Shown here piece after piece: positions 25,018 through 33,152 of a DNA stretch of 42,559 nucleotides; the first letter of the stretch is position 1; each line of letters opens with the position of its first letter. Below the pieces are notes generated by a model that saw nothing but the letters and a program-made list of their open reading frames with translations, did not search any database and was not told the origin of the DNA. A program made the position numbers and the translations under genes. Source of the stretch: CAYUIS01 sp964444825 (GTDB lineage: Bacteria; Chloroflexota; Anaerolineae; B4-G1); assembly GCA_964444825.1 (NCBI GenBank), contig CAYUIS010000031.1, positions 1 through 42,559 on the forward strand. The letters are read 5' to 3'.

Positions 25018-28000
25018 ATGAAGCAGACGCTACTCGACACACCTGTGAACAGCATCGCTAGGGTGGATTGGGAGAAGATAATCTACATTGTCATAATTGT
25101 TGTAGCTCTCGCCACCCGATTGTGGGGTCTTGGTGATCGGGTCCAAAGTCACGACGAAAGCATACATACGCGGTATTCGTGGAACCTGTACGTAGGACAC
25201 GGCTTCAGCCACTCGCCGTTGATGCACGGGCCATTCTTGTTTCACGCCACAGCGCTGTCGTACTTCCTCTTCAGTGACAACGATTATACGGCTCGTCTCC
25301 CGGTTGCCCTTCTGGGAGTTGCGCTAGTGGCCATTCCGTGGCTGTTTCGTCGATGGCTGGGCCGAGCGGGTGCTTTGGTTACATCATTCTTCTTGCTCAT
25401 CTCTCCCTCGATTGCCTACTACTCGCGCTACATCCGGCACGACATCCCCATCATAGTCTGGGCTCTGTTGGTTCTCTGGGCTGTCCTTTCGTATCTACAC
25501 GATGGCCGCGAACGTTGGCTCTATGTGATGGCAGGTGGTGTGTCGTTGATGTTTGCCACTAAGGAGGTGGCATTCATCTACAATGCTATTCTTGGTTTCT
25601 TTCTGGTTGGCTTGTTCGCGGCACAGGCGGCGGAGAGAGTGTGGACAAGTGAGTCGTATACGCGATTAAGACCTCTGTTGGTGGCTAGCCTGGCGGCTAT
25701 GGCGATCGGCCTGTTGATTCTAGGGATGGGCGTGCGCCTAACACCAGAGGAGCAAGCCGTACCTGTGTGGTGGGCGCTTTCAGGCGCGGTGTTGGCAGGG
25801 GTTTCACTGCTCGCTGTTTCAGGGTTGTTGCTTGCCGGGACGTGGCACGATCTTCGTAGCTATCGTGTGTTTGATCTGATCGTGATCTTGGGCACTCTCT
25901 GCCTACCGTTTCTGTCACCTATCCTGATTCAACTCGCCGGTTTTAGTCCCGTCGATTACAGCTCATCCACGCTCATATACTCGGGTGCTATTGTCGGGAT
26001 GGTGTTCTTGGTTTCGGCCGGAGTGGGTTTGGTCTGGGATTGGCGGCGGTGGGGCATCGCGGCTGCAATCCACTATGCCATATTCGCCGTTCTATTTACG
26101 ACCGTTTTCACCAATGGGACGGGGATCGCCAGTGGCTTGGTAGGTTCATTGGGCTATTGGCTGGCGCAGCAAGCTGTGGAGCGAGGTAGTCAGCCCTGGT
26201 ACTATTACACAATGACCGTGTTGCTGTACGAGTATCTCCCTCTGCTATTGACCCTCATTGCTTACACGTACCTCATTATTGACAGAACATTTGCACGCCG
26301 CTCTCATCTGGACAACAGCTCGGAGTCTGGTGGCAGTCGATCTCGTTTCCTGCCCTTTTTGCTATGGTGGGTTCCTACGACTTGGGTTGCCTACTCCTAT
26401 GCGGGGGAAAAGATGCCTTGGCTCACGGTTCACGTGGCGCTGCCAATGATCTTTCTTTCAGGCTGGTTGGTGGGGAGGTTTCTGGAGACCATCAATTGGC
26501 AGCTTGTGTTCCGGCGTCGAGCCTGGTTGCTCCTATTCATCGCACCCCCGCTTGCTGCGGCGCTCGTGATGTCAACTCGTGCGGTCCTGGCAGGACCGTT
26601 CCGGGGTTATGAACTGGAGCAACTCAGTACCACTGGACGTCTATTGAGTGGTGTCGTGGGTGTGATAGGATTTGGCGCCGGAGTCGGCTATCTCATCCGA
26701 CGCATTGGGTGGCGCGTCGCCGGGCACGCCCTCCTCCTGACGATACTCCTGGTGCCGATTTTCCTCACGGTTCGCACTGCCTGGCAGTTCTGCTATGTCA
26801 ATTACGATCTTCCCATTGAGCATCTTGTCTACGCTCACGCTGCTCCGGCCGTAAACGAGACGATGCGTCAGATAGATACCCTCTCGCGCCGCACGGCAGG
26901 TGGATCGAACTTGATCAAGGTCGCCTATGGCTCTGATGGCTCCACCCTATGGTACTGGCAGTTGCGCAACTATCCAAATGCCGTCTTCTACGGCGACAGT
27001 CCTTCGCGAGAGCAGATGGAGGCTCCCGTGGTCATCGCCGGGCGCGATGAGTGGGAGGAGGTAGCTCCCTACATGGATAGGGATTATGTCGTCAACACCT
27101 ATACTTACCTGTGGTGGCCGATGGAGGACTATCGTAACCTGAGTTGGACAGGAGTAACCCGGGCTATCACCGATACTGAGACTCGTGCTGCCCTGTGGGA
27201 CATTTGGTATGACCGGGATTATGGTCGCTATGACGAGCTGACTGGCAAAAAACACGCCTTGGATGCGTGGCCACTTCGCAGCGATTACCGTCTGTACATC
27301 CGCCGGGACGTGGTGGGTCAACTGTGGGAAGTAGGGACGACTGAGCCAGTAGAGATTGGGCCATCAGATCCTTACGCTGAAGGCTGGCAGCCATTGGCTG
27401 CGCGGTTGGTCTTTGGTAGCCAGGGATCGGGACCCGGACAGTTTGAGAGGCCCAATGGCATAGAGATTGGGCCCGATGGGTATATCTACGTAGCCGACAC
27501 GGGGAATCATCGCGTGCAAAAGTTTACGCCTGACGGAGAATTCGTGGCTGCGTGGGGACGGAACTCTGTGATTGAAGGGGAAACAGGGAGCCCGCAGGGC
27601 TTCAATGAGCCTTGGGATGTGGCTGTGGCTCCTGATGGCAGTGTTTATGTGGCCGATACGTGGAACCATAGGATCCACAAACTGGATGGATTAGGCAATC
27701 CGATCTTTGTGTGGGGCCTGTTTGGCCAATATGGCGTGGGAGATGCAGGTGGGCAGAGTGCGTTTTACGGTCCTCGTGGGGTAGCCGTTGGTCCTGACGA
27801 GCGAGTGTATGTGAGCGATACAGGGAACAAGCGGATCCAGGTCTTTGAATCAGGTGGACAGTTTGCCTACCAATGGGGAGATGGGGGTGTGTTGGAGGGT
27901 TACCTGGATGAGCCTGTGGGCATTGCCTTTGCCCCAGAAGATGCCCCCTTGTCTGCAGTTGGTGCGTACGTTGCCGACACGTGGAATCGGCGCGTACAGG

Positions 28001-28338
28001 TCTTTGACATAGGTGGTTCCTACCTGAGAGAGTGGCCCGTTAATGGCTGGGACACCGGCTTGCCGGATGAAAAGCCATACTTGGCGGTGGATTCGAAGGG
28101 GTACGTCTACGTTACGGATCCAGGCCACTACAGGGTGCTCGTTTTTGATTATATGGGCAACTATATGCTGTCCTTTGGCCAATATGGTCTGGATGCGCAA
28201 TCCTTTGCGCTCCCCACGGGCGTGGCTGTAGCCAAGGACGGCTCTATCTATGTCGTCGATAGTCACGGTGCCCGCATCCTTGTCTTTGATTCCCCTGGCC
28301 TTGAACGCCTTGATCTTGACGATCCCTACGAGCCCTAG
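25018..28338 (+). CDS. TIGR03663-like GT-C protein fused to a six-repeat NHL propeller
   Basis: A 1106-residue membrane protein. The N-terminal two thirds is GT-C-like: helix about 21-36, then SHDESIHTRYSW with Asp46-Glu47, the MHGPFLFH loop, ARLPVALLG, YYSRYIRHDIPI and further helices to about 610. A soluble linker follows. Residues about 790-1100 hold six NHL-type repeats of about 45 residues (pattern P-x-G-[IV]-A-V-x-P-D-G-x-[IV]-Y-V-x-D-T-x-N-x-R-[IV]-x-[VK]-F), enough for a closed six-bladed beta-propeller, likely outside the membrane. The fourth repeat has an insertion. NHL propellers bind proteins, RNA or sugars; here binding of the acceptor is plausible but unproven. The start is supported by GGAG. 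Confidence 0.83.
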   Translation: MKQTLLDTPVNSIARVDWEKIIYIVIIVVALATRLWGLGDRVQSHDESIHTRYSWNLYVGHGFSHSPLMHGPFLFHATALSYFLFSDNDYTARLPVALLGVALVAIPWLFRRWLGRAGALVTSFFLLISPSIAYYSRYIRHDIPIIVWALLVLWAVLSYLHDGRERWLYVMAGGVSLMFATKEVAFIYNAILGFFLVGLFAAQAAERVWTSESYTRLRPLLVASLAAMAIGLLILGMGVRLTPEEQAVPVWWALSGAVLAGVSLLAVSGLLLAGTWHDLRSYRVFDLIVILGTLCLPFLSPILIQLAGFSPVDYSSSTLIYSGAIVGMVFLVSAGVGLVWDWRRWGIAAAIHYAIFAVLFTTVFTNGTGIASGLVGSLGYWLAQQAVERGSQPWYYYTMTVLLYEYLPLLLTLIAYTYLIIDRTFARRSHLDNSSESGGSRSRFLPFLLWWVPTTWVAYSYAGEKMPWLTVHVALPMIFLSGWLVGRFLETINWQLVFRRRAWLLLFIAPPLAAALVMSTRAVLAGPFRGYELEQLSTTGRLLSGVVGVIGFGAGVGYLIRRIGWRVAGHALLLTILLVPIFLTVRTAWQFCYVNYDLPIEHLVYAHAAPAVNETMRQIDTLSRRTAGGSNLIKVAYGSDGSTLWYWQLRNYPNAVFYGDSPSREQMEAPVVIAGRDEWEEVAPYMDRDYVVNTYTYLWWPMEDYRNLSWTGVTRAITDTETRAALWDIWYDRDYGRYDELTGKKHALDAWPLRSDYRLYIRRDVVGQLWEVGTTEPVEIGPSDPYAEGWQPLAARLVFGSQGSGPGQFERPNGIEIGPDGYIYVADTGNHRVQKFTPDGEFVAAWGRNSVIEGETGSPQGFNEPWDVAVAPDGSVYVADTWNHRIHKLDGLGNPIFVWGLFGQYGVGDAGGQSAFYGPRGVAVGPDERVYVSDTGNKRIQVFESGGQFAYQWGDGGVLEGYLDEPVGIAFAPEDAPLSAVGAYVADTWNRRVQVFDIGGSYLREWPVNGWDTGLPDEKPYLAVDSKGYVYVTDPGHYRVLVFDYMGNYMLSFGQYGLDAQSFALPTGVAVAKDGSIYVVDSHGARILVFDSPGLERLDLDDPYEP

Positions 28339-28610
28339 CCCTGAATGGACCAGTTGGGGCGCTTTTGTGCCAACCATTGGCGGAACCAGCCGATGGCCAA
28401 TTCGTTGTCAAAACAGAAGGCCATATCGACTGGTTCGATCAACTTGGCGCGCCGGGGTGCACCCAAGAACCGGTACATATGACTCACAGTGGCAAAGCCC
28501 TCCCGCGCAGCAGCGCTGGACGATGGGTCGCGCTGTCCATTCACATATATGACCGGGCGCAGGGCGATCAAGGCAGCTACATCCCCCGTTTCGGCATACG
28601 TCTTGAATCA
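28335..28610 (-). pseudogene. Decayed 3' end of an alpha/beta-hydrolase gene
   Basis: Reading the minus strand from an in-frame TGA (28608-28610) to the TAG at 28335-28337 gives about 91 residues that look like the C-terminal third of an acetylxylan-esterase or dienelactone-hydrolase-like protein: GDVAALIALRPVIYVNG, QRDP, a helix, YRFLGAPRRAKLI and AIGWFRQWL. The position where the catalytic His (G-H-x-F) is expected reads DMAFCF. The frame is interrupted upstream, and no N-terminal part or catalytic serine motif was found. It lies tail to tail with the NHL fusion gene, sharing its TAG region. The rest of 28339-28784 holds nothing else that I can support. Confidence 0.5.
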
Positions 28611-28784
28611 AGGCCGTTCGCCGCGCTTGTTCCTACTCCTGCCCTAACGTTGATTCGTACAGTTCGCTCATACTTGGACCTCTGGTCATTCGGCCTTCCA
28701 AGGCTCTCCTCGCCGCTTGGCGCATTGTAGCATGGTGGGATGGGCTATGCAAACGATCTGACCGCCAGAGATCAGAGTTGGTTC

Positions 28785-28812
28785 TTGCTAGGTGACTCTG
28801 TTGGGGTATAAT
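28785..28812 (+). promoter_or_regulatory. Predicted promoter of psd-pssA-acyltransferase
   Basis: TTGCTA (28785-28790) and TATAAT (28807-28812) are 16 nt apart. The ATG of psd at 28819 is 6 nt after the -10 box, at the expected transcription start, predicting a leaderless mRNA. Confidence 0.6.
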
Positions 28813-28818
28813 AGGGCT

Positions 28819-29508
28819 ATGGATGGTCTGCGAGAGCTCTTTCCGTTTCGGCTGGCACACGGTGCCGAGAAGGAACTCGTCATTGGCGGAGCTTTGCTTG
28901 TTCTTTCCACAGGTGTCTTTGCCAAATGGCCGAGTCCTTCTACCTTTCTCTTGATGGCTCTACTGCTCCTTGTGTTCTGTGTTCTTGTGTATTTCTTCCG
29001 AGACCCGGAGCGCATCTCACCGGTGTCCGACAGACTGTTTCTTGGGCCGGCCGACGGTCGGGTTGTGGCAGTGGAGAGCGTCCACGAACCGCTTTTCCTG
29101 GAAGGGCAAGCGCTAAGGATCAGCATCTTTATGTCCCTGTTGGATGTGCACGTCAATCGGGCGCCAATAGATGGGCGGGTAGTGTTTGTTAGACACGTGC
29201 CTGGGCAGTTCCTACAGGCTTTCCGTCCCGAGGCATCTGAGCTGAATGAACACAATCTGATTGGTTTGGACAGCGGCTACGGGAAGGTTCTGGTCAAGCA
29301 GGTTGCCGGCATTATGGCGCGACGGGTCGTGTGCTGGGTACAGCCTGATCAGAGACTGGGGATGGGAGAACGACTAGGAGTTATCAAGTTCGGCTCCCGG
29401 GTGGATTTGTTCCTGCCCCCCGGAGCTGAGCCGGTTGTTCAGGTGGACGACCGTATTCGCGCTGGCGTAACGGTGGTCGCCCAATGGAAGAGAGAATCAG
29501 ATGAATGA
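28819..29508 (+). CDS. psd: Phosphatidylserine decarboxylase, archaeal-type proenzyme
   Basis: Decarboxylates phosphatidylserine to phosphatidylethanolamine at the membrane using a pyruvoyl group made by self-cleavage. The 229-residue protein is short, as in the PSD-A (archaeal-type) subfamily. Two N-terminal helices (about 18-60) are followed by FFRDPER, PADGRV, SLLDVHVNR (His111) and the cleavage motif KFGSRVD, with cleavage expected between Gly192 and Ser193. The frame is open upstream to 28792, but the ATG at 28819 coincides with the predicted transcription start. It overlaps pssA by 8 nt, which makes the next enzyme's product its substrate. Confidence 0.93.
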   Translation: MDGLRELFPFRLAHGAEKELVIGGALLVLSTGVFAKWPSPSTFLLMALLLLVFCVLVYFFRDPERISPVSDRLFLGPADGRVVAVESVHEPLFLEGQALRISIFMSLLDVHVNRAPIDGRVVFVRHVPGQFLQAFRPEASELNEHNLIGLDSGYGKVLVKQVAGIMARRVVCWVQPDQRLGMGERLGVIKFGSRVDLFLPPGAEPVVQVDDRIRAGVTVVAQWKRESDE

Positions 29509-30208
29509 GTCAATCTTGTCTAGTCTTCGTAGGTTACTGCCCTCTTTGTTCACCTTTTCGAATCTGTTTTGTGGGTTTTCGGCTGTGGTGTTGGCCGGAC
29601 ACGAGAAACTGGCAATAGCCGCTGCGTGTATCTTGGCCGGCAATGTGCTCGATGGCCTGGACGGTGGTATCGCACGACGACTGGGAGTTGCCAGTGCTTT
29701 TGGCCTGCAATTGGATTCTCTCGCGGATGTCGTGACCTTCGGGATGGCACCAAGTATGTTGGTGTACCACCATTGGAGGAGTATGGCCCTCAGCCCGGTG
29801 GTCACCTGGATCGTGTGTGCGGCCTACTTGATGGGTGGGGTTTTCCGACTGGCCCGCTTTAATCTCCTCCCACCAAAGTCATCTCATGGCGATATCATCG
29901 GCCTCACGATTTCGATTTCTGGGGGGACACTGGCGCTCAGTGTGCTCGCCAACCAGGCCTACAATCACCGATTGATTCCTCCGGCGGTTTTTCTACTCTT
30001 GGTGACGACCCTCACCCTCTTGATGGTTAGCCGTGTTCGTTATCCAGGGCTGGGTGCCATTCTACGGCGACGCTGGCTCAGCTTGTCAGGGCTGGGCGTC
30101 GCGGCTGTGATGTCTGTGTGGGTCTCTCCTCTCGTGGCTTGGCTGTGTCTGATAGGCTGCTATCTCGTCTTTGGCCTAGGTCGGGCCATGTTTGAGCTGG
30201 TACGTTGA
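29501..30208 (+). CDS. pssA: CDP-diacylglycerol-serine O-phosphatidyltransferase
   Basis: Makes phosphatidylserine from CDP-diacylglycerol and serine. The 235-residue membrane protein has the CDP-alcohol phosphotransferase signature D-x2-D-G-x2-A-R-x8-G-x3-D-x3-D at residues 51-76 (Asp51, Asp54, Asp72, Asp76), preceded by FTFSNLFCGF, which is typical of the PssA subgroup, and followed by about six helices. It overlaps psd by 8 nt and the acyltransferase follows 11 nt later, so all three form one operon. Confidence 0.92.
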   Translation: MNESILSSLRRLLPSLFTFSNLFCGFSAVVLAGHEKLAIAAACILAGNVLDGLDGGIARRLGVASAFGLQLDSLADVVTFGMAPSMLVYHHWRSMALSPVVTWIVCAAYLMGGVFRLARFNLLPPKSSHGDIIGLTISISGGTLALSVLANQAYNHRLIPPAVFLLLVTTLTLLMVSRVRYPGLGAILRRRWLSLSGLGVAAVMSVWVSPLVAWLCLIGCYLVFGLGRAMFELVR

Positions 30209-30219
30209 GGACAACAGCA

Positions 30220-30888
30220 ATGAAAGCCAGACCGATTCACTTCTTTCAGGGTTGGGGGCTCTCCACCTATGCTGGCCTGATCGGGCGGACTGCTCGATAC
30301 CAAGTCAGGGAACATGTGCCTCTGAGTCGTATTCAGGCAACTGGTTGTCCTCTAATCGTAGCGGCCTGGCATGGGATGACGATGATGCTCACAAGCTATT
30401 TGGCCGCTACTCAAGACCTCGACCGGTACGTGTTGATCGTGCCAGATGATCCCAGAGGCGCGGTCTTGAGCGTGTGGGCGCAACAGCTAGGACTAGCCCC
30501 CTTTCCCATCTCTATGAATGCCGACTCAATGGTGGCGGCTCGTCGATTATTGGCACTGATTCGTCAGATGAGGCAGGGGCGCATCCTCTACGTAAACCCT
30601 GACGGTCCGTACGGTCCCTCTCATGAACCCAAAAAAGGGGTGGTATATATCGCCCGCAAGGCTGGAGCGACCATAATTCCCACTGCATCCTTCACTTCCA
30701 CCGGCGTACGCATTCCCCGATGGGATCGCTATACTGTCCCCTTCCCCTTCAGCCGCATATCTGTGGTGTTTGGGGAACCGCTTGAAGTATCGCCGGATGC
30801 CGACCCCGAGCGTGCACGAGCGCTGGTTCGCCAATGCCTGAACGATGTGGAGCAGGCGGCTGAGGACCTATACCATACAAGGACATAG
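30220..30888 (+). CDS. DUF374 family lysophospholipid acyltransferase-like protein
   Basis: A 222-residue protein of the DUF374 / LPLAT superfamily. It has WHGMTMML with His51, corresponding to the W-H-G motif of the family, and NPDGPYGPSHEPKKGVVYIA around 126-145, the conserved D-G-P-x-G-P-...-K-x-G block. Such proteins are predicted to acylate lyso-lipids or a lipid-A-like acceptor; the substrate is not known. Its place behind psd and pssA suggests phospholipid or glycolipid acylation. The ATG at 30220 is chosen because GAGGA lies 9 nt upstream; the TTG at 30205 is also in frame. Confidence 0.83.
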   Translation: MKARPIHFFQGWGLSTYAGLIGRTARYQVREHVPLSRIQATGCPLIVAAWHGMTMMLTSYLAATQDLDRYVLIVPDDPRGAVLSVWAQQLGLAPFPISMNADSMVAARRLLALIRQMRQGRILYVNPDGPYGPSHEPKKGVVYIARKAGATIIPTASFTSTGVRIPRWDRYTVPFPFSRISVVFGEPLEVSPDADPERARALVRQCLNDVEQAAEDLYHTRT

Positions 30889-30959
30889 TCTACCCCCCCA
30901 AAAAAAGACCCAGGTTGAAATGGCCTGCCTTGTGCCGCTCAGTGTTTGCGTGTGTGCAC

Positions 30960-30987
30960 TTGGCTAGTGTGAGCGCTGTGGTATAAT
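30960..30987 (+). promoter_or_regulatory. Predicted promoter of sucCD
   Basis: TTGGCT (30960-30965) and TATAAT (30982-30987) are 16 nt apart, with the start expected near 30994. The box GGTATAATCTCC is shared exactly with the promoter at 9498-9526. Confidence 0.65.
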
Positions 30988-30994
30988 CTCCGCC

Positions 30995-31030
30995 GTGTCG
31001 CAGGAGCTGTTGAGTAGGACCTTGAGCTAG
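30995..31030 (+). CDS. Possible leaderless upstream ORF of sucC (11 residues)
   Basis: A GTG at 30995, at the predicted transcription start, opens an 11-codon frame that ends in TAG at 31028-31030. That stop overlaps the AGGAGG ribosome binding site of sucC (31029-31034). The peptide would be MSQELLSRTLS. Ribosomes finishing here would sit on the sucC ribosome binding site, so it might control sucC initiation. It may also be chance. Confidence 0.3.
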   Translation: MSQELLSRTLS

Positions 31031-31041
31031 GAGGCGAGTCT

Positions 31042-32193
31042 GTGAAGCTGCATGAGTATCAGTCCAAGCGGCTATTTTCAAAGCACGGCGTGCCGATTCC
31101 CGATGGAGATGTCGCCACGACATCGCAAGAGGCACGTCAGATTGCTGAAAGATTGGGAGGGCCTGTCGTCATCAAATCCCAGGTGCTCGTGGGAGGACGT
31201 GGCAAGGCAGGTGGCATCAAACTGGCTCAGACGCCTGATCAAGCCGAAACGGTATCCAAGGAGATTCTGGGGCTGGTGATCAAGGGCCTACCCGTGCGGA
31301 AGGTCCTCGTGGACGAGGCAGCCGAGATCGCGAAAGAGATTTACCTGGGAATTGTCATCGATCGAGCCAAACGGCGAGCGGTGATGATGGCTTCTTCTGA
31401 GGGTGGTGTGGAGATCGAGGAGGTTGCTCGTAGCAACCCCGACGCGATCAAGAAAATTGTCATTGATCCCTTTCTAGGACTGCGGGGCTATCAGACCTTG
31501 GCATTGGCAAAAGGCATTGGGTTGCCAACTGGGCGATCCCGCGATTTTGGGCGTATTGCTTCTGGTTTGTACGAAACTTTCCTTGCGTGTGATGCCTCGC
31601 TGGCCGAGATAAACCCTCTGGTCGTGACCGGTGACGGCGATCTGCTGGCTGTCGATGGTAAGATGGTGATTGATGACAATGCCGGCTTTCGCCATCCTGA
31701 TCTGGTGCAGATGCGGGACGTCGATGAAGAGACACCCACTGAGCGCGAGGCACGTCAGGCTGGTTTGAGCTACGTGCAGCTTGACGGCGAGATCGGATGT
31801 ATGGTTAACGGGGCGGGGCTGGCTATGGCATCGATGGATATCATCAAGTACTTTGGCGGCGCCCCGGCTAACTTTCTTGACATTGGTGGTGGTGCCAAGG
31901 CTGAACGTGTGGCGATAGCGCTGCGTCTCATTCTGGCTGACGAAAACGTCAGGGCAGTGCTATTCAACATCTTTGGGGGTATCACCCGATGCGATGAGGT
32001 GGCCAGAGGAATCCTCGCCGCGTTCGAGACTGTCAGGCCCACGGTTCCATTGGTAGCACGATTGGTAGGAACGAATGAGAAGGAGGGCCGCGAAATCCTG
32101 GCAGGTTCAGGCTACGAACTGATCACGGCGACGACGCTCGCCGAAGCGGCGCAGAAAGCGGTAGCTGCCGCCAAGGGCGAGTTGGCGGCTTAG
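31042..32193 (+). CDS. sucC: Succinate-CoA ligase (ADP-forming), beta subunit
   Basis: Beta subunit of succinyl-CoA synthetase in the TCA cycle. The 383-residue protein begins KLHEYQSKRLFSKHGVPIP, the usual start of the family, and has the ATP-grasp domain (GGRGKAGG and INPLVV) and the C-terminal CoA-ligase domain (CMVNGAGLAMASMDIIKYFGG, FNIFGGITRCD). The GTG start at 31042 is supported by a perfect AGGAGG 7 nt upstream. A 5' leader of about 48 nt contains a small possible upstream ORF. sucD follows after 9 nt. Confidence 0.97.
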   Translation: MKLHEYQSKRLFSKHGVPIPDGDVATTSQEARQIAERLGGPVVIKSQVLVGGRGKAGGIKLAQTPDQAETVSKEILGLVIKGLPVRKVLVDEAAEIAKEIYLGIVIDRAKRRAVMMASSEGGVEIEEVARSNPDAIKKIVIDPFLGLRGYQTLALAKGIGLPTGRSRDFGRIASGLYETFLACDASLAEINPLVVTGDGDLLAVDGKMVIDDNAGFRHPDLVQMRDVDEETPTEREARQAGLSYVQLDGEIGCMVNGAGLAMASMDIIKYFGGAPANFLDIGGGAKAERVAIALRLILADENVRAVLFNIFGGITRCDEVARGILAAFETVRPTVPLVARLVGTNEKEGREILAGSGYELITATTLAEAAQKAVAAAKGELAA

Positions 32194-32202
32194 GGGGAAC
32201 CA

Positions 32203-33072
32203 ATGGCGATTCTAGTTGACAAAAACACTCGGCTGATTGTGCAGGGTATCACCGGGCGTGAGGGCGAGTTTCACAGCCAGCAGATGATCGCGTACGGCAC
32301 ACAGGTGGTCGCAGGGGTTACGCCTGGAAAAGGCGGGCGGACGGCCTGCGATGGCAGAGTGCCTGTCTTTGACTCGGTAGCCGAGGCGGTGGCGGCGACC
32401 GAGGCGAATGCGTCGGTTGTCTACGTGCCAGCTCGCTTTGCCCCCGATGCAATTCTGGAGGCTGCCGACGCGGGCATCTCGCTCATTGTCTGCATCACCG
32501 AGGGTGTACCGACGCTGGACATGATACGCGTCTGTGCGTATCTTGACCAGAAGGGGGCACGGCTTGTGGGCCCAAATTGCCCTGGGCTCCTTTCCCCTGG
32601 CCAGGCAAAGGTTGGCATTATGCCCGCTCACATCGCAACTCCCGGCCCCGTGGGTGTCGTCTCTCGCTCCGGCACGTTGACTTACGAGGTCGTCTATGCG
32701 CTCACTGCACAGGGCATTGGTCAGACCACCTGTGTTGGCATTGGTGGAGATCCCATCATTGGTACCACGTTTATCGATGTGCTGGCACTGTTCGAGGATG
32801 ACCCCCTTACTCAGCAGGTCGTGCTGATCGGCGAGATTGGAGGCAACGACGAAGAACGTGCTGCTCAGTTCATTGCTGAGCGTATGACAAAGCCAGTCAC
32901 CGCTTTTGTTGCAGGAGCGACCGCCCCCCCGGGCAAGCGTATGGGACATGCAGGGGCCATAATCCAAGGCGGCACTGGGACGGCGGAGGAGAAAATCGCC
33001 TCCTTTGAGGCCGTGGGGGTGCGGGTGGCTCGGCATCCGGAGCAAATCGCCGATCTCGTTGGACAGGATTGA
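32203..33072 (+). CDS. sucD: Succinate-CoA ligase, alpha subunit
   Basis: Alpha subunit of succinyl-CoA synthetase. The 289-residue protein shows the CoA-binding Rossmann domain (VQGITGREGEFH), VGPNCPG, SRSGTLTYE, GIGGDPIIGT and the phosphohistidine loop KRMGHAGAI with His249. The ATG at 32203 follows AGGGGGA. It is cotranscribed with sucC. Confidence 0.97.
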   Translation: MAILVDKNTRLIVQGITGREGEFHSQQMIAYGTQVVAGVTPGKGGRTACDGRVPVFDSVAEAVAATEANASVVYVPARFAPDAILEAADAGISLIVCITEGVPTLDMIRVCAYLDQKGARLVGPNCPGLLSPGQAKVGIMPAHIATPGPVGVVSRSGTLTYEVVYALTAQGIGQTTCVGIGGDPIIGTTFIDVLALFEDDPLTQQVVLIGEIGGNDEERAAQFIAERMTKPVTAFVAGATAPPGKRMGHAGAIIQGGTGTAEEKIASFEAVGVRVARHPEQIADLVGQD

Positions 33073-33088
33073 CCAAATCCAACGTCAA

Positions 33089-33136
33089 CAAGCGGTAGGC
33101 AGTGGGCAGAACATGGACGACCCTTGTCTACCGTTT
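33089..33136. repeat. Imperfect inverted repeat between sucD and the next gene
   Basis: CAAGCGGTAG (33089-33098) can pair with CTACCGTTTG (33127-33136) with one G-U pair, around a 28-nt loop. No T tract follows, so it is not a standard terminator. It covers the GTG at 33102 that would be the most upstream start of the next gene. Confidence 0.4.
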
Positions 33137-33152
33137 GCTGTCTACCTCATTG

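Noticed and set aside
30889..30912. A C run followed by an A run after the acyltransferase gene, as a terminator
   Set aside because: There is no hairpin and the homopolymer is A, not T, on the coding strand. On the minus strand no transcript is expected there.
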